DNA of 64,000 nucleotides. Origin: DAIQRJ01 sp963708795 (lineage in GTDB: Bacteria > Actinomycetota > Actinomycetes > Propionibacteriales > DAIQRJ01). The stretch spans positions 62,001-126,000 of the forward strand of contig CAVPUH010000003.1 in the NCBI GenBank assembly GCA_963708795.1, read 5' to 3'. A program made the translations under genes and the position numbers. How positions within the stretch are numbered: position 1 is the first letter of the stretch; each line of letters opens with the position of its first letter. Positions 44,114 to 58,184 of the stretch are shown here, in pieces. Below the pieces are notes generated by a model, which saw only the letters and a program-made list of their open reading frames with translations, made no database searches and had not been told where the DNA came from.

Positions 44114-46633
44114 TCAGGCCAGCTCGAGCCGGATCCCGTCACCGGCCGTCAACACCCGCCGGTCGACCTCGGCCCGACCGAGGCCGGTGATCGTCAACGA
44201 GGACAGGGAAAGCGAGCCCTCCATCACCTCGAGCCGGACCACCGCGCCGGCCTCGTCCACCACGCAGGTGCCCCAGGCATCACCGGTGGAGAACACGTGC
44301 CGGCGGCGACCCCGGTCACTGCCGAAGCGGAGTTCGCCGCTCCGGCCGTCGTAGTCGAAGCCCGAACACGTCAGGACCAGCGCCCAACTCGCCATCGCCC
44401 GCGCGTAGTGGTGCCCGCACTCCGCCTCGTCCCACGGGCTGCGCTTGAACCCGTCGTAGCGCTCCCGGATGTCCCGGACGATCTCGAGTGCGGCGTCCTC
44501 GTCGCCCTCGTAGGCCAGCCCGGCCGCCAATGTGTACTCGAAGCCGGTCATCACCTCGGTGAAGTACGAGAACGGCTGGGCCGGCCGTTCGCCGTGCGGG
44601 TAACTCGCCATGAGCACGGCCGTCTCGTCGCCGAGGACGTAGGACCGCATGACGTTGTCGTGGTCGTAGAAGCCGCTGCGGCGGTTGTGCCGCACGACGT
44701 TGTGCAGCGCGGTCGAGGCGGTCGCCGGGTCGTGGATGTGCCCGAGTCCGCCGACGTGGGCGAGGAACTGACCGACCAGCTGGTCGATCAGACAGCCGGA
44801 TCCCAGCTGCATCTGCGGCTCGCCCGGCGCGTCGGAGGTGCCGTCGAGGATCAGCCCGGGTGCGGCCTTCGTGGCCGGCACGATGTGATGTTCGTAGTAC
44901 TCGCCGTTGAACAGGTTCGCGTCCATCCACTCGCGGCCGTGATCGAACAGTCGGGTACAGCGGGCGGCGAACTCGTCGTCACCCTGATGCGCGGCCATCT
45001 CGGCGCCCGCCCGCAGCGCCGCCAGGTACCAGCCCTGCATCTGCGGATTCGGGCCGTGGTACTCGACGTCCATCGTGTTGTGCTGCACGCCTTCCATCAC
45101 ACCGTCGCCGTCGGCGTCCCAACCACCGTCGATCCAGCAGAACGCCAGCGCCGCCCGAGCCGCCGGCCAGAGATCGGCCAGCATCGTGTCGTCGCCGGAG
45201 AACCGCCAGTCCCGGTAGAGCTTCACGACGCAGCCGAGCTGCCCGTCGGCGGCCGCGTGATGCCACTCCTGGGCCCGCTCGGCGAGCGGCAGCCCGACCC
45301 GGAACGTCATGAAGCCCGACTCGTCGGTGCCGTGGCCGAACTCGACCTCGCGCATGGACCGCGACAGCGAGCCGAACAGCAACGGCGTCGCCTGCTCGTA
45401 GTTCCACACGTGGGTACAGGTCCCGTGGCACCACCCGTCGTCGTCCTTGCACCCCTCCCAGGCGAAGAAGCGCCCGTCCTCGGTGCGGAACGCGGTCTGG
45501 GTTCGCAGTGTGCTGACGTTCGCGAGAGCCGCCTCGACCACCTCGTCCGGCAGGTCCGCGCCGCAGATGGCGGAGGTGAACGCCAGCGTGCGTGCCCGCA
45601 GATCCTCGAGCTGGGGCGCGAGCGCGGCCGCGACCTCCCAGGCGTCGGCCCAGCGGGTCGCGTAGTAGTTGCCGACCCTGCTGGGGCTCTCGACGCTCCC
45701 GGCCCAGCCGAGCCGGTTCGGAAAACGCCAGGTGATCAGCATGCTGATGCTCGTGCGGCCGCCGGGTGGCAGGGTCCGCTTCTCGCAGATCGACCCGACC
45801 GGCCGGTCGGGCTGGCCGGTGCGCTCGTCGAGCCGCCCGTCGGCGAGCAGGTCGTCGGCGAAGTCGAGCTTGCTGCTCCCCCACCGGTCCGGTGCCCAGG
45901 ACGTCCGCGTGCTGAGGTCCTCGGCGCCGAGGACGCTGATCGCGATGGAGCCGTGGTCCTCGTGGGTGTCGTCGCCACCACCGAGGAGGAGGATGCCGTC
46001 GACCCCGTCACCGTGGCGGACCTCGTTGTGGTTGCCGGTGGGGCGCACGCCGGCATCGGGACGACGCCGCATCGCTCCGATGACGTTGCGGATGCTCGCG
46101 GCCACGCTGACCTCGAGGACGTCGGTGCCGGTGTTGACCAGCGTCGTCGTGAGCACCATGGCGGGCCAGCCGGAGGCGTCGGGGTCCGTGGGCACGAACG
46201 GGTTCCACGCCTCGACTGCCGCCTCGACCGGGAACCTGTCGTCACGCAGGTCGACGCGACCGAACGGATACGTGGCCGCGAACTCGGCGTGCCGGAACTT
46301 CGGCAGCCCGTGGCCGGCGATCTGGGCACCGTCCGCGCCCTCGTAGAAGACGGTGTCGAGAGGTCCCTCGAGGGCCTTGAACGCCGGTGGCGTGTCGGGA
46401 CCGCTCACCCGTACGACGAGGCCGGCGATATCGGGCGAGAACCCCTTGGCCGGGCGATTGGCGATCTCGATGTCGCGTAGGGCACCGCTTCCGGTGAAGG
46501 AGATCGTGCCGGTCCCGATCCCGCCCACTGGAAGGGCCAGCCGGCGCAGGTGATCCGCGTCGTAGCGCCGGAGCACCGGCCAATCCGGCGGCGGGAGCGA
46601 CACGGACGAAGCGGCGGCTGAGGCTGAGGTCAC
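44114..46633 (-). CDS. GH116 family glycosyl hydrolase
   Basis: A glycosidase of about 839 residues resembling non-lysosomal glucosylceramidases and archaeal beta-glycosidases. The N-terminal beta domain begins LALPVGGIGTGTISFTGSGALRDIEIANRPAKG. The catalytic alpha/alpha domain has the nucleophile Glu in CTHVWNYEQATPL (about residue 414) and the acid/base Asp in VQHNTMDVEYHGPN (about 522). Lack of a signal peptide suggests cytoplasmic action on imported beta-glycosides. I prefer GTG 46633 to the TTG at 46645; neither has a good ribosome site. Convergent with the M48 gene with no gap. Confidence 0.9.
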   Translation of the reverse strand: MTSASAAASSVSLPPPDWPVLRRYDADHLRRLALPVGGIGTGTISFTGSGALRDIEIANRPAKGFSPDIAGLVVRVSGPDTPPAFKALEGPLDTVFYEGADGAQIAGHGLPKFRHAEFAATYPFGRVDLRDDRFPVEAAVEAWNPFVPTDPDASGWPAMVLTTTLVNTGTDVLEVSVAASIRNVIGAMRRRPDAGVRPTGNHNEVRHGDGVDGILLLGGGDDTHEDHGSIAISVLGAEDLSTRTSWAPDRWGSSKLDFADDLLADGRLDERTGQPDRPVGSICEKRTLPPGGRTSISMLITWRFPNRLGWAGSVESPSRVGNYYATRWADAWEVAAALAPQLEDLRARTLAFTSAICGADLPDEVVEAALANVSTLRTQTAFRTEDGRFFAWEGCKDDDGWCHGTCTHVWNYEQATPLLFGSLSRSMREVEFGHGTDESGFMTFRVGLPLAERAQEWHHAAADGQLGCVVKLYRDWRFSGDDTMLADLWPAARAALAFCWIDGGWDADGDGVMEGVQHNTMDVEYHGPNPQMQGWYLAALRAGAEMAAHQGDDEFAARCTRLFDHGREWMDANLFNGEYYEHHIVPATKAAPGLILDGTSDAPGEPQMQLGSGCLIDQLVGQFLAHVGGLGHIHDPATASTALHNVVRHNRRSGFYDHDNVMRSYVLGDETAVLMASYPHGERPAQPFSYFTEVMTGFEYTLAAGLAYEGDEDAALEIVRDIRERYDGFKRSPWDEAECGHHYARAMASWALVLTCSGFDYDGRSGELRFGSDRGRRRHVFSTGDAWGTCVVDEAGAVVRLEVMEGSLSLSSLTITGLGRAEVDRRVLTAGDGIRLELA

Positions 46634-46721
46634 GTCCCCAGCCAAGCAGCCGGGGGCGGGCAGGTTCGCCTGGTGTCCGGGCCGGTTCCGGTCGGCTGTC
46701 GATTCGCGCTGTCGTCACCCG

Positions 46722-47004
46722 TCATGGCGGTGAAGGGCCGACCCGGCCCGTACGCCACCCAGGCCGCCATCGCGGTGGAACATGCCAGCGCGCAGTCGGC
46801 CGCCGAGACGGACTGGACGACGACCTGCCCCACCATCCGCTCGCGCCGGCGACAAGGGCGGAGCTGCTGACCCGGATCGGCGAGACCGAGGCCGCCCGGC
46901 ACCAGTTCGTCCGGGCGCTCGAACTGACGTCGAACGACGTCGAGGCGGCGTTCCTCCGTGAGCGACTGCGCGCACTCGAGACGCCGCCCGAGACCGCCGA
47001 CTAA
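46722..47004 (+). pseudogene. Relic of a SigJ-type ECF sigma factor C-terminus
   Basis: Only the tail of an ECF sigma factor of the DUF6596 kind is present. GPYATQAAIAVEHASAQSAAETDW lies in one frame. After a shift near 46820, HHPLAPATRAELLTRIGETEAARHQFVRALELTSNDVEAAFLRERLRAL continues in another and ends at TAA 47002. The helix-turn-helix parts (regions 2 and 4) are missing upstream, where the GH116 gene begins instead. I conclude a truncated, non-functional remnant. Its stop codon forms part of the -10 box of the next gene. Confidence 0.65.
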
Positions 47005-47007
47005 CGT
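47002..47007 (+). promoter_or_regulatory. -10 box TAACGT for the leaderless flavoprotein gene
   Basis: TAACGT ends 6 nt before ATG 47014 and overlaps the stop codon of the sigma factor relic. Confidence 0.5.
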
Positions 47008-47013
47008 CTGCTC

Positions 47014-48531
47014 ATGGCTACGGACTCCGACACGGCATCGAGCACCTGGGACGTCATCGTCGTCGGAGGTGGACCGGCCGGCGAGAACGCCGCCCAGTAC
47101 GCCACCCAGTTCTCCGGGCTCCGCGCGGTGATGGTCGAGGCGGAGCTCGTCGGCGGTGAGTGCTCGTACTGGGCCTGCATGCCGAGCAAGGGACTGCTGA
47201 TGCCCGTGGAGCTGCTCGATCAGGTGCGGCACGTCGGTGGCGTGGCCGAGGTGGTCGGGTCGGCCACGGTCGACGTCGAGGCGGTGCTCGCGCGCCGCGA
47301 CTCGATCGTGCACGGGCTGGACGACACATCGCAGGTGGACTGGGCGCAGGGGGCCGGTATCGGCGTCGTCCGCGGACGTGGCCGGTTGGCCGGCGCCAAG
47401 ACCGTGATCGTGACCGCCGCCGACGGGACCGAGACGACCCTGACGGCGAAGCATGCGGTCGTCCTCGCGACCGGGACAGGAGCGGCGATCCCCCCGTTGG
47501 ACGGCCTCCGGGAGGCACGGCCGTGGATCTCGCGGGACGTGACGAACATCCACGAGATCCCGCGCCGGATCGTCATCATCGGCGGCGGCGTGGTGGCGTG
47601 CGAAGCGGCGACCTGGCTTCGCGGCCTGGGCGTCGAGGAGCTGACGATCGTGCAGCCCGGCACGGCGCTGGTGGGTCGGAACGAGCCGTTCGTGAGCGAC
47701 CTGCTCGTGTCGTCGTTCGAGGCCGCCGGAGTCACCGTGCGGCTCGGACGTCGCGTGGAGGCGGTGGCGCGGCCCGAGGTCAACGACGCCGGTTACGGCC
47801 ATGTGCACGGCGGCGAGGTGAGCGTGACGCTCGACGACGGGACCGTGCTGGTCTGCGACGAGGTCGTCGCTGCCGTCGGGCGCACGGCGGCCACCCGGGA
47901 CCTCGGGCTGGAGACGGTCGGGGTGGACACGTCGTCGAGCCACGGATACGTGCCGGTGGACGACCATCTGACCGCGACGGGCGTGGACGGCGACTGGCTC
48001 TACGCCGTCGGCGACGTGAACGGCCGGATCCTCCTGACGCACATGGGCAAGTACCAGGCCCGGTTGTGCGGCGAGGTGATCGCGGCCCGGGCGGCCGGCC
48101 GGCCGCTGGACGACGCGGACTTCAACACCTACACCGACATCGCGTCGGTCACCGCCGTGCCGCAGGTGACGTTCACCGACCCCGAGGTCGGGTCGGCCGG
48201 CCTGACCGAGGCGGCGGCCCGGCAGGCTGGGATCGACGTCGAGACGGCGGAGTACGACCTGGCCTGGGTGGCGGGCTCCTCGCTCGTACGCGACGACTAC
48301 GTCGGGCGCGCGAAGATCGTGGTGGACAAGGCGAGCGACACCCTCGTGGGGGCGACCTTCGTGGGGACCGGGATCGCGGAGCTGGTCCACTCGGCCACGA
48401 CGGCGATCGTCGGGAAGGTGCCGGTCGCGGCGTTGTGGCACACGGTGCCGAGCTACCCGACGGTGAGCGAGATCTGGCTGCGGCTGCTGGAGACGCTCTA
48501 CACGCAGCGCCGGAAGCCCGCCGACTCGTAA
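47014..48531 (+). CDS. FAD-dependent pyridine nucleotide-disulfide oxidoreductase
   Basis: This 505-residue protein has the FAD site VIVVGGGPAGENAAQYA (14-30). The redox disulfide is Cys-x4-Cys in GGECSYWACMPSKGLL, the NAD(P) site is RIVIIGGGVVACEAATWL, and GDVNGRILLTHMGKYQARL is the second FAD motif. The C-terminal dimer domain has HTVPSYPTVSE with the catalytic His-Glu pair. It belongs to the dihydrolipoamide/mercuric/mycothione reductase superfamily. The SYWA inside the disulfide loop differs from the usual VNVG, so the substrate is uncertain. Confidence 0.88.
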   Translation: MATDSDTASSTWDVIVVGGGPAGENAAQYATQFSGLRAVMVEAELVGGECSYWACMPSKGLLMPVELLDQVRHVGGVAEVVGSATVDVEAVLARRDSIVHGLDDTSQVDWAQGAGIGVVRGRGRLAGAKTVIVTAADGTETTLTAKHAVVLATGTGAAIPPLDGLREARPWISRDVTNIHEIPRRIVIIGGGVVACEAATWLRGLGVEELTIVQPGTALVGRNEPFVSDLLVSSFEAAGVTVRLGRRVEAVARPEVNDAGYGHVHGGEVSVTLDDGTVLVCDEVVAAVGRTAATRDLGLETVGVDTSSSHGYVPVDDHLTATGVDGDWLYAVGDVNGRILLTHMGKYQARLCGEVIAARAAGRPLDDADFNTYTDIASVTAVPQVTFTDPEVGSAGLTEAAARQAGIDVETAEYDLAWVAGSSLVRDDYVGRAKIVVDKASDTLVGATFVGTGIAELVHSATTAIVGKVPVAALWHTVPSYPTVSEIWLRLLETLYTQRRKPADS

Positions 48532-48694
48532 GGCCGCTGATACGTGGGTAGCGGGTTGCGAACGTGGGTCGCACCGCAGGTGCGTCGGTAACACGCTCGA
48601 CGACGCTACGAACGCACTTCCGCTGCTACCAATGGCCGTGCAACGGTCGGATCGGCCGATGAGCCAGGTCCACGCTCGGGTCTACCGTGCCCGC
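48532..48694. other. Short intergenic region with a small hairpin
   Basis: This region holds two ACGTGGGT direct copies and the hairpin CGCACC-GCA-GGTGCG (48570-48584). No gene is visible. The hairpin may serve as terminator for the flavoprotein gene. Confidence 0.4.
48683..48688 (+). promoter_or_regulatory. -10 box TACCGT for the leaderless hydrolase gene
   Basis: TACCGT ends 6 nt before ATG 48695, which decides this start over upstream in-frame ATGs. Confidence 0.45.
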
Positions 48695-49279
48695 ATGACC
48701 GATCCCATCGGAGCGCCCGACGGCCGGCAGGTCGGTTTCCAGGTGCTGGCCACGGGAACCAGCGGTCGGACGGTGCTGCTCTGTCACCCGGCATCCGACC
48801 GGGCCGGCGTCGACCCGGACCCCACCGTCACCGCCACCCGGAACCTCACGCTCCTCAGCCTCGATTCACCGACCGACACTCGTGACCTCGACGCCGCGGC
48901 CGACTCCATCGCGTCCGCCCTCGCCGAGGCGGCCAACCCGCCGGTCGGCGTCGTCGGCTGGTCGGGCGGCGGTCGGGTCGCGCTCGCGCTGGCCGCCCGG
49001 CACCCCGCGCTCGTCGACCGGCTCGTCCTCGCCGGCACTCCCCGCCCCGACGGTGATGACTCCGAACAGGCCTGGGGATTCGCGCTGACCGCCATCACCG
49101 CCAAGACCCTCGTTCTCGCCGGGTCAGCCGATCCGGTCGCCGGTCCGCGGCACGGAACCTGGTTCCAGCGCACACTTCCGAACGCCCGTTACGAGCAGGT
49201 CCCCGGCGCCGATCAGCACCTGATCGTCCCGATGTGGGCGCGCGTCCTGTCCCACCTCGCGCCGCGAACCACACGCTGA
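48695..49279 (+). CDS. Alpha/beta hydrolase
   Basis: This 194-residue compact hydrolase has VLLCHPASDRAG as the oxyanion strand, the nucleophile elbow VGWSGGGRVAL, the acid Asp in VLAGSADPVAG and the catalytic His in PGADQHLIVP, a complete triad. The substrate is unknown. No signal peptide. Longer starts at 48632 or 48659 are possible but the leaderless -10 box favours 48695. Confidence 0.85.
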   Translation: MTDPIGAPDGRQVGFQVLATGTSGRTVLLCHPASDRAGVDPDPTVTATRNLTLLSLDSPTDTRDLDAAADSIASALAEAANPPVGVVGWSGGGRVALALAARHPALVDRLVLAGTPRPDGDDSEQAWGFALTAITAKTLVLAGSADPVAGPRHGTWFQRTLPNARYEQVPGADQHLIVPMWARVLSHLAPRTTR

Positions 49280-49372
49280 CGAGGCGACATCGGCCGGATC
49301 AGGAACCGGGCCACCGCGACACGCCGGACTCGCGAGAAGATCGCGCCACCTACTCATCGAGGAGCACCCACC

Positions 49373-50747
49373 ATGACGACGCCTTCCGAGAGCTCCGCCG
49401 ACCCCGTCGTCGACCCGGCTGCACCCGACTGGTCCGCCCTCGCGCGCCCGGTTCCCGAGTGGTTCACCGACGCGAAGCTCGGCATCTTCATCCACTGGGG
49501 TCCGTACTCCGTACCCGCCTGGGCCGAGCCGACGGGCGAGCTCGGCGCTGTCGACTGGGGCACCTGGTTCCGCCACAACCCCTACGCCGAGTGGTACTTC
49601 AACACGATCCGCTTCCCCGACAGCCCGGCCCACGAGCATCACGAGAAGGTCTACGGCGGCGCGCCGTACGACGACTTCCTCGACGCCTGGACCACGGATC
49701 GCTGGGACCCCGCGGAGTGGGCGAGCCTGTTCGCCCGGGCCGGCGCCCGCTACGTCGTCCCGACGACCAAGCACCACGACGGCGTCACCCTCTGGGACGC
49801 ACCCGGCACCGGCTCCCGCAACACCGTGGCCCGTGGTCCGCACCGCGACCTCGTGGGTGACCTGGCCGACGCCGTCCGCGACCGCCGGCCTCCGCTTCGG
49901 CGTCTACTACTCGGGCGGTCTCGACTGGCACGTCAGCGACTTCCCGCCCCTCGACAGCGGCGACGCCGTCGGCGATGCGAGCCGGCCCAAGGACGCCGCC
50001 TATGCGGCCTACGCCTACCTCCACGTCCAGGACCTCATCGAGAGGTACTCGCCTGACGTGCTGTGGAACGACATCGAATGGCCCGACGCCGGCAAGCACA
50101 ACTCCTCGCTGGGGCTCTTCGAGCTGTTCAAGCACTACTACGACGCCGTTCCCGACGGCGTCGTCAACGACCGCTGGGGAGACACCCACTCCGACTACCG
50201 GACCAGTGAGTACCAGGCCGGTCTGGAGAACGAGAGCGCGGCCGCCTGGGAGAACTGTCGCGGCATCGGGCTCTCGTTCGGCTACAACCAGATCGAGGAC
50301 GAGAGCAACTCCCTCGACGGCCGCGGCGTCGTCCGGCACCTGTCCGACGTCGTGTCCCGCGGCGGCAACCTGTTGCTCGACGTGGGCCCGACGGCCGACG
50401 GGCAGATCCCGGACGTGCAACGGCGGGCACTCGACGGTCTGGCCGACTGGATGGCCGTGAACAGCGAGGCCATCCACGGCACCCGGCCGCTGGACCCGGC
50501 GGTCGCCGGGCCCAGCGACGAGCCGTGGGTCCGCTGGACGTCCAAGGGCGGCACGGCCTACGCGATCGTCGACGCCGCCGGCTCCGCCACCCTGCCGGTG
50601 GGCGACGTCAACCGGCTCGACCTGACGAAGGCCGAACTGCTCGGCACCGGACCGCTCGCGGCGGAGGCAGCCGACGGCGGCGTGGCCGTCGAACTCCCAC
50701 CGGCCGGGGTCGCGCCGGTGGTCGTCAGCTTCGCCCTGCTCGACTGA
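49373..50747 (+). CDS. GH29 alpha-L-fucosidase (one frameshift)
   Basis: A GH29 enzyme of about 457 residues that removes terminal alpha-L-fucose. The N-terminal half contains EWFTDAKLGIFIHWGPYSVPAW and ARYVVPTTKHHDGVTLWDA. An extra G near 49879 breaks the frame after DLADAVR. It continues as TAGLRFGVYYSGGLDWH, with the nucleophile Asp in SPDVLWNDIEWPD, and ends in a beta-sandwich domain (VAPVVVSFALLD). GAGGAG precedes the ATG. No signal peptide was seen, so it probably acts on imported oligosaccharides. Its stop adjoins the clpB stop. Confidence 0.87.
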
Positions 50748-53368
<2,621 letters not shown>

Positions 53369-53431
53369 GTGGTTCTCCATGAGGTGCGGTGTGCACGAGA
53401 CGTGCGCGATTCGAGTTCTCTCCGGTCAACG

Positions 53432-53468
53432 CCGCCAGAGTTGAGTGCATTCCGCTCAACTTTGGCGG
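53432..53468 (-). promoter_or_regulatory. HAIR-type HspR operator upstream of clpB
   Basis: Fourteen-bp arms CCGCCAGAGTTGAG and CTCAACTTTGGCGG (one mismatch) surround 9 nt. The core GTTGAGT-N7-GCTCAAC closely follows the HspR consensus CTTGAGT-N7-ACTCAAG. It lies between hspR and clpB. Confidence 0.82.
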
Positions 53469-53488
53469 TTGTCGGTCGGAGGGACAGA

Positions 53489-53986
53489 TCAATCAGCCGG
53501 CTTGTCGTCCGGGCCGGACTCGAGCTGCCGGGGCCGCCCGAACCAGGCCGACCGGGTGCGCCGTGCGCGCATGTCGACGACGTCGCCGGCCTGGGACGCC
53601 AGGAACACACGTCGGGCGGTGGCCGCATCGGGCGCTGCCACCCCGGTCTGCCGCTGGAGGAGTTCCAGCTGGAGCCGTACCGCGGCGAGTTCGGCCTCGA
53701 GTTCGAGGACCCGGCGGATCCCGGTCAGGCTGATGCCCTCGTCGCGCGACATCCGCTGGATCGCGCGCAACGTGGCGATGTCGCGAGCGGAGTAGCGCCG
53801 GCCCCGACCCGACGTCCGGCGCGGCGAGACGAGCCCGACCCGGTCGTACTGGCGCAGGGTCTGGGGATGCATGCCGGCGAGTTCGGCCGCGACGCTGATG
53901 ACGTAGACGGGCCGATCGGCCGGGTGGTCACCGGGCGGCGGTCGACCGGCCGGGTCGCCCGCCGATCCGTCATGCGGCTCGGTCAT
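53489..53986 (-). CDS. hspR: Heat shock repressor HspR (MerR family)
   Basis: This 165-residue MerR-type regulator begins its domain with PVYVISVAAELAGMHPQTLRQYDRVGLVSPRRTSGRGRRYSARDIATLRAIQRM, diagnostic for HspR. A coiled-coil helix and a variable tail follow. HspR binds HAIR operators with DnaK as co-repressor and shuts off the dnaK operon and clpB. It is the last gene of dnaK-grpE-dnaJ-hspR. ATG 53986 has GGAGG 9 nt upstream; the GTG seen 18 nt earlier would cover that site. Confidence 0.93.
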   Translation of the reverse strand: MTEPHDGSAGDPAGRPPPGDHPADRPVYVISVAAELAGMHPQTLRQYDRVGLVSPRRTSGRGRRYSARDIATLRAIQRMSRDEGISLTGIRRVLELEAELAAVRLQLELLQRQTGVAAPDAATARRVFLASQAGDVVDMRARRTRSAWFGRPRQLESGPDDKPAD

Positions 53987-54047
53987 CGCTGTCGTCCTCC
54001 CCACCGCTGGTCACCTGGCCGTCCCGCTCGTGCCGGACGGGCCTGAC

Positions 54048-55220
54048 TCAGCCGCTGCTCAGAGCGTCGCGCAAGAGCTTCGCGCGAACGTCGTCGCCGG
54101 CTGTCGCCTCCGCGTACTTCGTCAGTGCTTCCTTGGCCGAGTCGTCGAGGTTGTCGGGCACGAGCACCTTGATGGTGACGAGCATGTCGCCCGACGTCCC
54201 GTCGGCCCGCCGTGCGCCCTTGCCACGGACGCGCATGACGCGGCCGTTGGGTGTACCCGGGGGCACTTTCACCCCGACCGGACGTCCGGTCAAGGTCGGC
54301 ACCATCACCTCGGCGCCCAGAGCCGCCTCGCTGAACGTGATCGGCACCTCGACGGTGATGTTCGCGCCCTTCTTGCCGAACACGCGGTGCGTCCCGACAT
54401 GGACCCGCACGTAGAGATCGCCGGCCGGTCCGCCGTTCTCACCGGACGCGCCCTTGCCGCGCAGGCGGATCCGCTGCCCGTCGTCGACACCGGCGGGGAT
54501 GCGTGCTTGCAGGGTCTTCGACGACCGGCCGCGGCCGGAGCCACCGCAGGTCGGGCACGGGTCGTCGACGACGAGACCGCGCCCCAGGCATTCCTTGCAG
54601 GGTTCGGTGATCGCGAAGCCGCCGGCCCGGCCGGACGGTTCCATCCCGGTGCCCTCGCAGATCGGGCAGAGCCGCGGGACGGTGCCCTTCTTCGCGCCGG
54701 TGCCGGCACAGGTCGGGCAGGCCGTCTCGGACGTGAGGGTCAGGGGGATGGTGGTGCCCGACACCGCTTCGCCGAACTCGAGAGTCACGTCGGTCTCGAT
54801 GTCGGCCCCGCGGCGTTGGGTGGTCGACGTGCGCGTACGGGTGGTGCCGCCACCGCTGCCCTGCCCGAACAGGCCTCCGAAGATGTCGCCGAGGTTGCTG
54901 GCCCCGCCGCCGAACAGGTCGCCGAGGTTGCCGCCGCCGAACCCACCGGGACTGGTGCCGTTGCGCGGACGGAACGGGCCGCGGCCGAACAACGACCGCG
55001 CCTCGTCGTACTCCTTGCGCTTGTCGGGGACCGACAGCACCGAGTACGCCTCGGAGATCTCCTTGAACTTCGCCTCCGCGGACGCGTCGCCGGGATGCGA
55101 GTCGGGGTGATGAGCCCGGGCGAGCTTGCGGTAGGACTTCTTGATGTCCTCCACCGACGCGTCCTTCGACACACCGAGGGTGGCGTAGAAGTCCTTCTCC
55201 AGCCATTCCTTCGTGCTCAC
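54048..55220 (-). CDS. dnaJ: Chaperone protein DnaJ
   Basis: This 390-residue DnaJ stimulates DnaK ATPase. The J-domain has HPD at 38-40 (RKLARAHHPDSHP). A Gly/Phe-rich linker is followed by four zinc-finger repeats (CPTCAGTG, CPICEGTG, CKECLGRG, CPTCGGSG) and the C-terminal substrate-binding domains (VPITFSEAALGAEVMVPTLTG). GTG start, downstream of grpE in the HspR-controlled operon. Confidence 0.95.
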   Translation of the reverse strand: MSTKEWLEKDFYATLGVSKDASVEDIKKSYRKLARAHHPDSHPGDASAEAKFKEISEAYSVLSVPDKRKEYDEARSLFGRGPFRPRNGTSPGGFGGGNLGDLFGGGASNLGDIFGGLFGQGSGGGTTRTRTSTTQRRGADIETDVTLEFGEAVSGTTIPLTLTSETACPTCAGTGAKKGTVPRLCPICEGTGMEPSGRAGGFAITEPCKECLGRGLVVDDPCPTCGGSGRGRSSKTLQARIPAGVDDGQRIRLRGKGASGENGGPAGDLYVRVHVGTHRVFGKKGANITVEVPITFSEAALGAEVMVPTLTGRPVGVKVPPGTPNGRVMRVRGKGARRADGTSGDMLVTIKVLVPDNLDDSAKEALTKYAEATAGDDVRAKLLRDALSSG

Positions 55221-55330
55221 CCGGGCTCCTCGCTCGTCATCACTGGTTCACGGTCGTTCTCATCGTGCCCGACACCCGCACGAGCATCGCCGCAGCGGGC
55301 GAGCCCGTGCGGGCTCGGTCGGTCTCGGGC

Positions 55331-56064
55331 TCAGTCGGTCTCGGGCCTCTCCGGAGAATCGTCCGGGCTGTCGTCGGGAGCCGCCTTGGGCGCCCCGCCG
55401 TGGCTCGGCTCGCTCACCGCTACCCGGGCCGGCCGCAGGATGCGGTCGCCCAGCCGGTAACCCGGCTGGAGGATCGCGGTCGCGGTCGGTCCGTCGACGT
55501 CGTCGGAGACCTGGTGCATGAGCGCCTCGTGGATCGACGGGTCGAACGGATCGCCGACCTCGCCGAACCGCGTCACACCCATCCGGTCGAGCGACCGGAC
55601 CAGCGAGTCCGCGACTGCCTTGAAGCCCCCGGTCAGCTCACCGTGCTGCTCGGCGCGCGACACATCGTCGAGCACCGGCAGCAGTTCGGTGACGGCCTTG
55701 GCCGTCGCGAGTTCGCTCGCGACGGCGCGGTCACGGTCGACCCGGCGCCGGTAGTTGACGTACTCAGCCTGCAGTCGCTGGAGGTCGAGCGTCCGCTCGT
55801 CCGCCAGCTTCTGCAGCCGGTCGATCTCCTCCGAGGCCAGTCCGTCAGCGGTGAACTCGTCGGGCTCACCGGCTGCTCCCTCGGCAGGCGCACCCGCGGC
55901 GGGCGCACCCGGTGCCGCCGGCGTCCCCGGGGCGGGTGCCGCCGGCTGCGGGCGCAGCTTGCCGGTCTCCGGGTCGATACGACGCCGGTCCCGGATCACC
56001 GGTGCCTCGCCGTCGGGATCGATGTCGCGCCCGGGATCGTGCGTGCCACCTCCGAACGGCTGGG

Positions 56065-56068
<4 letters not shown>
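55331..56068 (-). CDS. grpE: Nucleotide exchange factor GrpE
   Basis: This 245-residue GrpE releases ADP from DnaK. An acidic, Pro/Ala-rich N-terminal extension of about 75 residues precedes the long coiled coil (EIDRLQKLADERTLDLQRLQAEYVNYRRRVDRDR). The beta-wing has the signature GVTRFGEVGDPFDPSIHEAL and QPGYRLGDRILRPARVAVS. Its GTG start overlaps the dnaK stop as GTGA. Confidence 0.94.
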
Positions 56069-57945
<1,877 letters not shown>

Positions 57946-58128
57946 GTGGAAGTCCTCCGTGTGACGTGGCCGGGCAGCCCGGCCAGGGTGATAGCTGATT
58001 GCCAAACCTGTGGATGCTGACGTGCGCGTCTGCTGCCGCCCGGCTGGCTGGCTGTGTTGAGCGTGCTGACAGTGCTGACCGGACGACCTTGCCGACTCTG
58101 CGCCACGCTAGCTCGCCAGGTCAACAAA

Positions 58129-58149
58129 CTTGCGCGTTACCGGCTCAAC
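58129..58149 (-). promoter_or_regulatory. Degenerate HAIR element upstream of the dnaK operon
   Basis: CTTGCGC-N7-GCTCAAC (plus strand) shares the same GCTCAAC half-site and 7-nt spacing as the clpB operator; two of seven positions differ from the consensus in each arm. Confidence 0.62.
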
Positions 58150-58184
58150 TTTCATGAGCGCAGTCGTATTCCACGACGCAATAG

